Source: Candidatus Sulfotelmatobacter sp.
GTDB taxonomy: Bacteria; Acidobacteriota; Terriglobia; Terriglobales; Acidobacteriaceae
DNA length: 12,869 nt
Reading direction: 5' to 3'
Assembly (NCBI GenBank): GCA_030037515.1
Contig: JASHRE010000772.1
Span: 1 to 12,869, forward strand
Of this stretch, positions 6,772-12,869 are shown in pieces; within the stretch, counting starts at the first letter, position 1, and each line of letters starts with the position of its first letter. Made by a program: the position numbers and the translations under genes. A model generated the notes under the pieces. The model did not search any database. It was not told the origin of the DNA and saw only the letters and a list, made by a program, of their open reading frames with translations.

Positions 6772-8723
6772 CGCCAAACCTTAATCTCTGGCTGATCCCG
6801 GTTCTGCCGCTCGCCGGCGCGGCCATCAATGGCTTCTTTGGCAAGAAGTCTTCGCGCACCGCGGTCAGCGTGATCGCGCTTGTTTTTTCCGGCGCGGCTT
6901 TCGTGTGGGCGTTGACGGCAGTTGCTCGCTTCTGGCCGGGAGACGTTCCCTACCGGGAACTTCTTGCACACTGGATTCGCTCGGGCACGTTTTCGGCTGA
7001 TTTTGCGTTTTATCTCGACCGTCTTTCGGTCGTGATGATGCTGGTAGTCACTGGCGTCGGATTCCTCATTCACGTCTATTCGGTCGGCTACATGTGGGAT
7101 GATCCGGGCTATTACCGGTTCTTCTCCTACCTGAACTTGTTCATGTTTTTCATGCTGACGCTGGTGCTCGCCAACAATTACCTGGTGATGTTCATCGGGT
7201 GGGAAGGCGTCGGATTAGCGTCATATCTGCTGATCGGATTCTGGTTCACGAAAGATTCGGCAGCATCGGCCGGCAAGAAAGCGTTCATCGTCAATCGCAT
7301 TGGCGACTTCGGATTCTTGATCGGACTCTTCTTGCTGATCCAACACTTCGGTTCGCTAAACTTCGTGCAGGTCTTCAATCAAGTTCAGCCGATGCCATCG
7401 GAGACTGCGGGAACCGGTTTGCTGACCACGATCGGAATTCTGCTGATGGTCGGCGCCTGCGGAAAATCGGCCCAGATTCCGCTCTACGTCTGGCTTCCCG
7501 ATGCGATGGAGGGTCCCACGCCAGTTTCCGCGCTGATTCACGCGGCGACCATGGTGACTGCCGGCGTATATATGGTCTCGCGCTCGCACATGATTTTCGA
7601 GCGCGCGCCAATCGCGCTGACGGTTGTCGCGATCATCGGAACGCTCACCGCGTTTTTCGCCGCGACCGTCGGCATTGCTCAAACCGACATCAAGAAAGTC
7701 CTCGCCTACTCCACGGTCTCGCAACTTGGCTACATGTTCATGGCTTGCGGAGTTGGAGCATTCTCCGCCGGAATCTTCCACCTGATGACACATGCATTCT
7801 TCAAAGGCCTGCTGTTTCTGGGAGCCGGTTCGGTAATTCACGCCGTCGGCGGGGAGCAGGACATGCGAAAGATGGGCGGACTTCGTTCCTATATTCCTTG
7901 GACATTTTTGACGATGGCGATCGCGACGCTTGCCATTTCCGGGATCATTCCCTTCGCCGGCTTCTGGAGCAAGGACGAGATTCTTTGGAAGGCGTATCAG
8001 GCGAATCCGGTTTACTGGGCCATGGGCGCGATTACCGCGTTCATAACATCGTTTTATATGTTCCGCTTGCTGTTCATGACATTTTTTGGTGAGTACCGCG
8101 CCGCGAAAGTGAACGAGTACGGCCGTGTACCGCACGCGCACGATGATGAAGGCCACGGCCACGGCGAACCCCACGAAAGTCCAGCCGTTATGCTCGTTCC
8201 TCTTCTGATCCTAGCGTTTCTGTCGACCGTGGGCGGACTGGTGGGAATTCACAATGGTTTCGAGCACTTCCTCAGACCCGTTTTCGGCCCTGAGTCTCCG
8301 GAGGCCATCAGCAACGGTTCGAGCGGCCTGGAGTTTCTGCTCATGGGAGTTTCACTCGCATTCGCTCTGGCGGGTGCGACCGTTGCCTATTTGCTTTACG
8401 TCAGCAGACCATATCTGCCTGACCGCTTCGCGGAAAGCCTGGGCGGACTCTATCGCGCCGTTTTCAATAAGTACTATGTTGACGAGCTGTACGCCAAAGT
8501 TTTCGTCAACCCCTTGGTAAATGGGTCGACTCGCATCTTGTGGCAAGACATCGATAGAAAAGTGATCGACGATACTGTAAACGATGCGGCCGACGGCGCT
8601 CGCTATGTCTCCGATGAAGTTCGTCACATGGAATCGGGCAATCTGCGTTCCTATGCGGGATGGATCGCGGCCGGAGCAGCAGTCCTGATCGCGTACATGG
8701 CATGGGAGGGGGCGGGCCGATGA
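6768..8723 (+). CDS. nuoL: NADH-quinone oxidoreductase subunit L (NuoL, distal antiporter-like proton pump)
   Basis: NuoL is the outermost antiporter-like subunit of the membrane arm and supplies one proton channel plus the long lateral helix. The 651-residue length fits. Conserved charged residues are seen: E146 in GWEGVGLASYLL, and K233 in CGKSAQIP followed by LYVWLPDAMEGPTPVSALIH. QLGYMFMACGVGAF, the MTHAFFKGLLFLGAGSVIHA region and GFWSKDEIL follow. A His/Asp/Glu-rich loop (H456-H469, containing HAHDDEGHGHGEPH) interrupts the hydrophobic part. The C-terminal lateral-helix region includes the amphipathic NKYYVDELYAKVF and ends in a final membrane segment. The start overlaps nuoK and the stop overlaps nuoM, both as ATGA, implying translational coupling. 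Confidence 0.97.
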   Translation: MTPNLNLWLIPVLPLAGAAINGFFGKKSSRTAVSVIALVFSGAAFVWALTAVARFWPGDVPYRELLAHWIRSGTFSADFAFYLDRLSVVMMLVVTGVGFLIHVYSVGYMWDDPGYYRFFSYLNLFMFFMLTLVLANNYLVMFIGWEGVGLASYLLIGFWFTKDSAASAGKKAFIVNRIGDFGFLIGLFLLIQHFGSLNFVQVFNQVQPMPSETAGTGLLTTIGILLMVGACGKSAQIPLYVWLPDAMEGPTPVSALIHAATMVTAGVYMVSRSHMIFERAPIALTVVAIIGTLTAFFAATVGIAQTDIKKVLAYSTVSQLGYMFMACGVGAFSAGIFHLMTHAFFKGLLFLGAGSVIHAVGGEQDMRKMGGLRSYIPWTFLTMAIATLAISGIIPFAGFWSKDEILWKAYQANPVYWAMGAITAFITSFYMFRLLFMTFFGEYRAAKVNEYGRVPHAHDDEGHGHGEPHESPAVMLVPLLILAFLSTVGGLVGIHNGFEHFLRPVFGPESPEAISNGSSGLEFLLMGVSLAFALAGATVAYLLYVSRPYLPDRFAESLGGLYRAVFNKYYVDELYAKVFVNPLVNGSTRILWQDIDRKVIDDTVNDAADGARYVSDEVRHMESGNLRSYAGWIAAGAAVLIAYMAWEGAGR

Positions 8724-10240
8724 GAACCCTCGACCATAATATCCTGACGCTGGTTACGTTTGTGCCTCTGGCGGGGGCGCTCTTGCTGGTTTTGCTTCCC
8801 AGGCGAGACCGTGACATTCGGATTTTCGCGCTGGTTACGTCGCTGCTGACCTTTGTTCTCTCACTGCACCTGCCGGTGTACTTCAAGAGGCCGCTCCACC
8901 TGGGCACAGGCTTTCACTACGAGGTTAATTCCCCTTGGATTTCCAGTCCTACCATCCACTACCACATCGGGATCGACGGCATTTCCCTGTGGCTTGTCGT
9001 CCTAACGACATTTCTTACGCCGCTGTGCGTGCTGATTTCCTGGAAATCCGTACACGATCGCGTGAAGGAATTCTTCATTCTTCTTCTGATCCTTGAGACT
9101 GCGCTGATCGGCGTCTTCGTCGCTCTCGACCTGTTTCTCTTCTATTTCTTCTGGGAAGCCACGCTGATTCCCATGGCCCTGCTGATCGGAATTTTTGGCC
9201 ACGAGCGCAAAGTTTACGCCGCCGTGAAGTTCTTCATGTACACGATGATTGCGTCCATGTTTATGCTGGCCGCGATCCTCTGGCTCTACGCGCACACAGG
9301 CACGTTCGATTTTGTCGAGATTCAGACTCAGATTCGAGCTGGCGGCGTTCCCAACTTGTCCGCTGCCGCACTCTGGCTTTTCCTGGGATTTTTCATCGCA
9401 TTCGCCGTCAAAGTGCCGCTATTCCCCTTCCATACCTGGCTGCCCGACGCGCACGTGGAAGCTCCGACGGCGGGCTCGGTGCTGCTGGCAGGAGTTCTGC
9501 TGAAGATGGGAACCTACGGCATGCTGCGATTCAATTTGGGATTGTTTCCCGAGCAATCGCGGCAAAATGCCCCTTGGATTGTGGTGCTCGCTCTGATTGG
9601 CATCATTTACGGCGCGCTGGTAGCCATGGTGCAGCCGAATATGAAGAAGCTCATCGCGTATTCCTCGGTGAGCCATCTGGGATTCGTTGTGCTCGGGATA
9701 TTCAGCTTCACGCAAGCCGGACTGAATGGCGCCATGTTCGTGATGCTCGCCCACGGAGTTTCCACCGGAGCGTTGTTCATGCTGGCGGGCGTTTTGCACG
9801 AGCGGCGGCATACGTATGAGATCAGTGAATTCGGCGGGCTCGCTTCGCCCATGCCGATCTATGCCGCTTCATTTTTGTTCATTGTGCTTGCCTCGGTCGG
9901 TTTGCCTCTGCTGAACGGGTTTGTCGGAGAGTTTCTGGTTTTGAGCGGTGCCTTCCAGTCCCGCGCAATTTATGGGATTCTCGGAGCCACGGGCGTGATC
10001 TGGAGCGCCTGCTATCTGCTGTGGATGTATCAGCGCGTGTTCTACGGCAAAGTCACGCACGCTGTCAACAATTCCCTTCTCGATCTTGAGGGATTTGAAA
10101 AGGCTGCGGTCTGGCCCTGCGCCCTCGCGGCTCTGGTGATGGGCGTCGCGCCGATCATTTGGCTGGCCGCGATCGATCCGACGACACACTCCGCGCTGGT
10201 TCCACTTGCACAGATGACGGCCAAGGTGGTGGGACAATGA
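8720..10240 (+). CDS. nuoM: NADH-quinone oxidoreductase subunit M (NuoM, antiporter-like proton pump)
   Basis: NuoM is the middle antiporter-like proton-pumping subunit. From the ATG at 8720 it has 506 residues, close to the usual length, with about 14 hydrophobic helices. Key residues are present: E146 in FFWEATLIPM and K231 in FAVKVPLFPFHTWLPDAHVE. The conserved KKLIAYSSVSHLGFVVLG and LPLLNGFVGEF regions follow. The frame is open 60 bases further upstream to position 8660, but that extension lies inside nuoL and encodes a polar Gly/Ser/Arg-rich stretch unlike the family. The ATGA overlap with the nuoL stop and GGGAGGGGG just upstream (8704-8712) support the 8720 start. The stop overlaps the nuoN start. 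Confidence 0.97.
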   Translation: MRTLDHNILTLVTFVPLAGALLLVLLPRRDRDIRIFALVTSLLTFVLSLHLPVYFKRPLHLGTGFHYEVNSPWISSPTIHYHIGIDGISLWLVVLTTFLTPLCVLISWKSVHDRVKEFFILLLILETALIGVFVALDLFLFYFFWEATLIPMALLIGIFGHERKVYAAVKFFMYTMIASMFMLAAILWLYAHTGTFDFVEIQTQIRAGGVPNLSAAALWLFLGFFIAFAVKVPLFPFHTWLPDAHVEAPTAGSVLLAGVLLKMGTYGMLRFNLGLFPEQSRQNAPWIVVLALIGIIYGALVAMVQPNMKKLIAYSSVSHLGFVVLGIFSFTQAGLNGAMFVMLAHGVSTGALFMLAGVLHERRHTYEISEFGGLASPMPIYAASFLFIVLASVGLPLLNGFVGEFLVLSGAFQSRAIYGILGATGVIWSACYLLWMYQRVFYGKVTHAVNNSLLDLEGFEKAAVWPCALAALVMGVAPIIWLAAIDPTTHSALVPLAQMTAKVVGQ

Positions 10241-11775
10241 TCACCCCGTTGGTCGCGCAGGTGATACCGCAAGCAGGGGAATACGTTCGTATTCTGCCCG
10301 AACTCGTCTTGTCCCTGTTTGGCATTCTGATCATGCTGCTCGATCCGCTCATGGACGAGCAGAGAGGTCAGAAAACGCTCGGCCTCATCGGATTCATTGG
10401 CACGCTCGCGGGTCTACTAGCGACGTGGTACATGTCGCAGTCGCCAGGCCTGGCATTTTCCAATAGCATTCAGATCGACGGATTCAGCGCCTTTTTCCAC
10501 GTACTCGTGATCGCCATCGCGGCGCTGGTGATCCTCAGTTCTTATGAGTACCTCGCGGTGCAGCACATTCGAGCGGGCGAATACTACGCGCTGATTCTGT
10601 TTGGCACCGTCGGCATGGGCTTGATGTCCTCCGCGGTCGAGCTTGTATTGATCTTTATCGCGCTCGAAATTTCGTCGATCTCTACTTACATTCTCGCCGG
10701 ATTCCGCCGCTATCAGGCCGCCAGCACCGAATCATCTCTCAAGTATTTCCTATTGGGTTCGTTTGCGACCGCGTTCTTTCTTTATGGTGTGGCCATGATG
10801 TTCGGCGCGACCGGCTCAACAAACATCGACAAGATTAGTCGATATTTGCAAAGCAACGGAGTTCCGCTGCTGGTCTACATCGGCACGGCATTGATGTTTG
10901 TCGGCCTTGGATTCAAGCTTGCAGCAGCCCCATTGCACGTCTGGACTCCTGATGTTTACGAAGGAGCGCCTGCCCCGGTCGTCGGTTTTATGTCGACTGC
11001 TCCAAAAGCGGCGGCGTTTGCAGTGTTGCTTCGTATCGTGTTTGCGATCAACGAACCCGCCCACTTCTGGCCCGTCTGGGTAGCGGCCGCGCTCTCTATG
11101 ACGATCGGCAATCTCGGAGCTCTCGTGCAAACGAATGTAAAGCGGTTGCTGGCTTATTCGTCGATCGCGCATGCCGGTTATCTTCTGGTCGCGTTTGCGA
11201 TGACGACCCCCGAGAATTGGCCCAACGGAATCGCAGCGGCCATGTTCTATGCCGCCGCCTATGCCGCCATGAACGTGGGAGCCTTCGCCGTGGTCGGCCA
11301 CTTCGCCAACGCCGGCGAACAATACGTGACGCTGGAAGACTACGAAGGTCTCGGCCGGAGCTCGCCTTTGCTGGCAGCGGTGCTTACCATCTTCTTGCTC
11401 TCATTGATCGGGATCCCAATAACCGGAGGGTTTTTTGCCAAGTTTTACGTGTTCAGCGCTGCTTTGCGGGCCAATCTGATCTGGCTCACTCTGATCGGTG
11501 TGGTGAACAGCGCCATCGGCGCCTACTACTATCTACGCATCATCGTGGTGATGTATATGCGCGAACCGCGCAAACAGGTTCCTGTTTCGCGGGTTTCGTT
11601 CGGAGTTGGAACCGCTCTCGCAGTATGTACCTTCGCAACGATTTATCTCGGAATCTTTCCCAATCGCGTGCTCCACTATGCGCAGCAGTCGGCCCAGAAT
11701 GTTATGCCAGTGCACGTCGCTGGGTCACCGACGAGCACAGCTGAGATTCCGGCGATTCCGCGCAGCCGGCCTTGA
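10237..11775 (+). CDS. nuoN: NADH-quinone oxidoreductase subunit N (NuoN, antiporter-like proton pump)
   Basis: NuoN is the antiporter-like subunit nearest NuoK and closes the nuo gene set. From the ATG at 10237 it has 512 residues and about 14 hydrophobic helices. Family landmarks are the proton-channel glutamate E144 in ALEISSISTYILAGF and the lysine K227 in GLGFKLAAAPLHVWTPDVYE, followed by GAPAPVVGFMSTAPK and VKRLLAYSSIAHAGY. The frame could extend upstream to 10159 inside nuoM, but that part is polar and lacks family character; the ATGA overlap favours 10237. The last 30 or so residues are polar and probably unstructured. No intrinsic terminator is visible after the gene, so read-through into the pilin gene is possible. 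Confidence 0.97.
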   Translation: MITPLVAQVIPQAGEYVRILPELVLSLFGILIMLLDPLMDEQRGQKTLGLIGFIGTLAGLLATWYMSQSPGLAFSNSIQIDGFSAFFHVLVIAIAALVILSSYEYLAVQHIRAGEYYALILFGTVGMGLMSSAVELVLIFIALEISSISTYILAGFRRYQAASTESSLKYFLLGSFATAFFLYGVAMMFGATGSTNIDKISRYLQSNGVPLLVYIGTALMFVGLGFKLAAAPLHVWTPDVYEGAPAPVVGFMSTAPKAAAFAVLLRIVFAINEPAHFWPVWVAAALSMTIGNLGALVQTNVKRLLAYSSIAHAGYLLVAFAMTTPENWPNGIAAAMFYAAAYAAMNVGAFAVVGHFANAGEQYVTLEDYEGLGRSSPLLAAVLTIFLLSLIGIPITGGFFAKFYVFSAALRANLIWLTLIGVVNSAIGAYYYLRIIVVMYMREPRKQVPVSRVSFGVGTALAVCTFATIYLGIFPNRVLHYAQQSAQNVMPVHVAGSPTSTAEIPAIPRSRP

Positions 11776-11805
11776 AATCTCGCTCCCAGCGCTTGAAATC
11801 CGCAA

Positions 11806-11835
11806 TTGACAAGACCCTGTGGGCACGTGCATTAT
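11806..11835 (+). promoter_or_regulatory. Predicted sigma-70-type promoter of the Flp pilin gene
   Basis: A perfect -35 hexamer TTGACA (11806-11811) is followed after 18 bp by CATTAT (11830-11835), four of six bases matching the -10 consensus. A transcript starting near 11842 would have a leader of about 56 bases before the pilin ATG. It lies in the 122-bp gap between nuoN and the pilin gene and is the best promoter-like match I found in the window. Just upstream, CTTGAAATC occurs twice (11771 and 11792), 21 bp apart. Confidence 0.6.
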
Positions 11836-11884
11836 GTGTGGACAAAATGAAGGTAAGACTTTGCTGTCAGGTACCCTGCGACAC

Positions 11885-11889
11885 GGAGG
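11885..11889 (+). promoter_or_regulatory. Shine-Dalgarno site deciding the pilin start
   Basis: GGAGG (11885-11889) lies 8 bases before the ATG at 11898. It marks that ATG as the start rather than the in-frame upstream TTG (11772) or ATG (11847), which lack such a site. Confidence 0.8.
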
Positions 11890-11897
11890 CAAGAAAA

Positions 11898-12062
11898 ATG
11901 CAAACATTGATGACGAGGCTTTGGCGGGAAGATGCGGGACAAGACATCGCGGAATATGCGGTCATGTTGGCTGTGATTCTGGTCCTGGTCGTAGGGACGG
12001 TGCGTTTGATCGGCTCCAGCGCCAATAATGTGTTCTCGAACGCGGCCAGCACAATTCAGTAA
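11898..12062 (+). CDS. flp: Flp/Fap-type (type IVb) pilin
   Basis: This 54-residue protein fits the Flp family of small type IVb pilins, which are exported and assembled by Tad machinery into adhesive pili. A short basic leader (MQTLMTRLWREDAG) ends in the class IV prepilin processing motif: G14 followed by QDIAEY, with glutamate at +5 (E19) and tyrosine at +6. The hydrophobic stretch AVMLAVILVLVVGTV follows at residues 21-35, and the tail is short and polar. The predicted mature pilin is 40 residues. A consensus-like promoter and a strong ribosome site precede it. No tad, cpa or prepilin-peptidase gene is in the window, so this is an orphan pilin locally. An alternative is a Flp-like small membrane protein with another role. 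Confidence 0.88.
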   Translation: MQTLMTRLWREDAGQDIAEYAVMLAVILVLVVGTVRLIGSSANNVFSNAASTIQ

Positions 12063-12122
12063 ACTTTGCATTCACGGAATTTTAGGAGAGTAGAGTCAGC
12101 AGCTTAACGTGTAGCAAACTCT

Positions 12123-12215
12123 ATGCCGCAATTTAGCCCCAACTTTTCTTATTACGCCTGCTATTGGTTTCGAGCGGTAGCGGCGGGCGTTCAGCTTGGG
12201 GTGATAGAAAAGTAG
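12123..12215 (+). CDS. Putative aromatic-amino-acid leader peptide of the DAHP synthase gene
   Basis: A 30-codon open frame starts at ATG 12123 and ends at TAG 12213-12215. Residues 4-16 read FSPNFSYYACYWF: seven of thirteen are aromatic (Phe4, Phe8, Tyr10, Tyr11, Tyr14, Trp15, Phe16), covering all three aromatic amino acids. The rest (RAVAAGVQLGVIEK) is unremarkable. The stop codon lies 10 bases after the 5' arm of a putative antiterminator, so a ribosome finishing the peptide would cover or closely flank that arm, while one stalled at the aromatic codons would not. The DAHP synthase gene begins 95 bases downstream. The weak point is initiation: no Shine-Dalgarno lies at normal distance, and the nearest AGGAG (12084-12088) is 34 bases upstream. 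Short frames can be biased by chance, but this composition in this place fits attenuation well. Confidence 0.78.
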   Translation: MPQFSPNFSYYACYWFRAVAAGVQLGVIEK

Positions 12216-12240
12216 AAGAGAAAAGAATTCAACCCCAAGC
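12194..12240 (+). promoter_or_regulatory. Putative antiterminator stem of the attenuator
   Basis: GCTTGGGGT (12194-12202) is a perfect 9-bp reverse complement of ACCCCAAGC (12232-12240). GCG (12187-12189) can add three pairs with CGC (12241-12243) across a 4-base bulge. The 3' arm takes the first bases (12237-12243) of the terminator's left arm, so the two structures exclude each other. The 5' arm lies within the last codons of the leader peptide frame. A further hairpin (12158-12166 with 12175-12183, including two G-U pairs) covers the Tyr-Trp codons and could act as the pause structure. Confidence 0.72.
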
Positions 12241-12269
12241 CGCGATTAACATCGCGGCTTTTGCTTTTT
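12237..12269 (+). terminator. Intrinsic terminator in the DAHP synthase leader
   Basis: AAGCCGCGAT (12237-12246) and ATCGCGGCTT (12251-12260) form a perfect 10-bp stem with loop TAAC, followed by TTGCTTTTT (12261-12269). It fits a rho-independent terminator acting on the + strand; the opposite strand lacks a U-run after the stem. It could end the pilin transcript, but its overlap with the antiterminator and its place 42 bases before a DAHP synthase start suggest a conditional, regulatory terminator. Confidence 0.88.
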
Positions 12270-12296
12270 AGGAATAAACCTAGCGAACTATTGACC

Positions 12297-12303
12297 AAGG
12301 AGG
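12297..12303 (+). promoter_or_regulatory. Strong Shine-Dalgarno site of the DAHP synthase gene
   Basis: AAGGAGG (12297-12303) lies 7 bases before the ATG at 12311 and selects it over the in-frame ATG at 12323. It is outside the terminator hairpin, so ribosome access should not depend on that hairpin. Confidence 0.85.
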
Positions 12304-12310
12304 CCAGGCG

Positions 12311-12869
12311 ATGATCGTCAACATGTCAGAGAAGGCGACCGAAGAACAGATTCAGCACGTGATCGATCGCATTCGTGAAGCCGGATATCAGCCGCACATT
12401 ACTCGTGGAACCGAGCGCGCCATCGTGGCCGCCGTGGGCAGCGGCCGCCGCCACGAAGTCGAGGCGTTGCAAGTCGCACCCGGCGTGGATAACGTCGTGG
12501 CAATCGCTCAGCCGTTTAAGCTGGTCAGCCGGCAAGTAAGACCCGAACGTTCGGTCGTCTGGATCGACGGAGTCGCCATTGGTGGCCCCGAAGTCGTGGT
12601 CATAGCCGGTCCCTGTTCGGTCGAGTCACGCGAGCAATTACTCGACACGGCTAAGGCTGTGAAACGGGCGGGCGCCACGATGCTGCGGGGCGGCGCGTAT
12701 AAGCCACGCACCTCTCCCTATGATTTTCAAGGTCTCGGCCTTGAAGCTCTAAAGATCTTGCGGGAAGCTCGACGCGAAACCGGCTTGCCCGTCGTGACCG
12801 AGGTGATGAGCACCGAGGACGTGGATCTGATCTGTGAACACGTTGATATGCTGCAGGTTGGTGCGCGCA
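12311..12869 (+). CDS. aroF: 3-deoxy-7-phosphoheptulonate (DAHP) synthase, type I-beta, N-terminal part (3' truncated)
   Basis: DAHP synthase condenses phosphoenolpyruvate with erythrose 4-phosphate, the first step of the shikimate pathway to Phe, Tyr and Trp. The 186 residues visible begin with a ferredoxin-like regulatory domain of about 75 residues (MIVNMSEKATEEQI to QPFKLVSRQ), the arrangement of the Thermotoga maritima enzyme, where this domain binds Tyr and Phe for feedback inhibition. The catalytic barrel begins with VVVIAGPCSVESREQL near residues 95-110, including the metal-binding Cys of the GPCSVE motif. LRGGAYKPRTSPYDFQGLG follows, containing the phosphoenolpyruvate-contacting KPRTS motif, then PVVTEVMS and LQVGAR. 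The frame is open at the window end. No chorismate mutase domain is present at the N-terminus. The upstream leader suggests transcription control by aromatic amino acids. Confidence 0.96.
   Translation, partial: MIVNMSEKATEEQIQHVIDRIREAGYQPHITRGTERAIVAAVGSGRRHEVEALQVAPGVDNVVAIAQPFKLVSRQVRPERSVVWIDGVAIGGPEVVVIAGPCSVESREQLLDTAKAVKRAGATMLRGGAYKPRTSPYDFQGLGLEALKILREARRETGLPVVTEVMSTEDVDLICEHVDMLQVGAR

Noticed and set aside
7199..8092. Long + strand open frame overlapping nuoL in another frame
   Set aside because: It lies wholly inside nuoL, whose motifs are unmistakable, and its translation is Arg/Ser/His-rich as expected of an out-of-frame shadow.
7356..8174. Long - strand open frame (272 codons) opposite nuoL
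   Set aside because: Antisense shadow in GC-rich coding DNA; charged, repetitive translation with no recognisable domain.
8660..8719. N-terminal extension of NuoM
   Set aside because: Polar Gly/Ser/Arg-rich and inside nuoL. The ATG at 8720 overlaps the nuoL stop and gives the normal N-terminus.
10159..10236. N-terminal extension of NuoN
   Set aside because: Lies inside nuoM and lacks family character; the ATGA overlap at 10237 marks the start.
11772..11897. Upstream extension of the Flp pilin (to TTG 11772 or ATG 11847)
   Set aside because: It would run through the predicted promoter and give an unusually long prepilin leader. GGAGG at 11885 points to ATG 11898.
12237..12269. Simple terminator of the pilin gene only
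   Set aside because: Possible in part, but its left arm is shared with a 9-bp alternative stem and an aromatic-rich frame precedes it, which a plain terminator would not explain.
1..12869. tRNA, rRNA, CRISPR array, transposase or integrase genes
   Set aside because: Reading both strands I saw no such gene, no regularly spaced direct repeats, and no transposase or integrase motif.

Overview
The window reads as a chromosomal segment of a moderately GC-rich, aerobically respiring Gram-negative bacterium. I infer an Acidobacteriota (Terriglobia-like) genome from the NuoE-N protein style, the GC-rich palindromic repeats and the degenerate 'gttctcag/ctgagaac' repeats. This placement is an inference; no phylogenetic marker gene is present. 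All credible genes lie on the + strand.

Layout. Positions 1-11775 hold the distal part of a complex I (NADH:quinone oxidoreductase) operon: nuoE (5' end cut off), nuoF, a DinB-superfamily gene not normally part of complex I, nuoG, nuoH, nuoJ, nuoK, nuoL, nuoM and nuoN. The peripheral-arm genes E-F-G supply NADH oxidation, FMN and the Fe-S chain. H-J-K-L-M-N supply the membrane arm. J, K, L, M and N are chained by 1-4 base start/stop overlaps. nuoI, usually between nuoH and nuoJ, is absent; a 106-bp gap full of inverted repeats lies there. A second palindromic element sits inside the nuoG reading frame, and a third, degenerate one lies between nuoE and nuoF.

Positions 11776-12062 carry a consensus-like sigma-70 promoter and a 54-codon Flp-type pilin gene with a clear Shine-Dalgarno site. 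Its assembly genes are not in the window.

Positions 12063-12310 look like a ribosome-mediated transcription attenuator. A 30-codon open frame (12123-12215) has seven aromatic residues (Phe, Tyr and Trp) among residues 4-16. A 9-bp antiterminator stem shares bases with a 10-bp terminator hairpin followed by a U-rich run. The gene just downstream, from 12311 to the window end, encodes a type I-beta DAHP synthase, the first enzyme of aromatic amino acid synthesis, with an N-terminal ferredoxin-like regulatory domain. Leader and enzyme together suggest two layers of feedback: transcription through translation of Phe/Tyr/Trp codons, and allostery through the N-terminal domain. This is the most interesting feature of the window.
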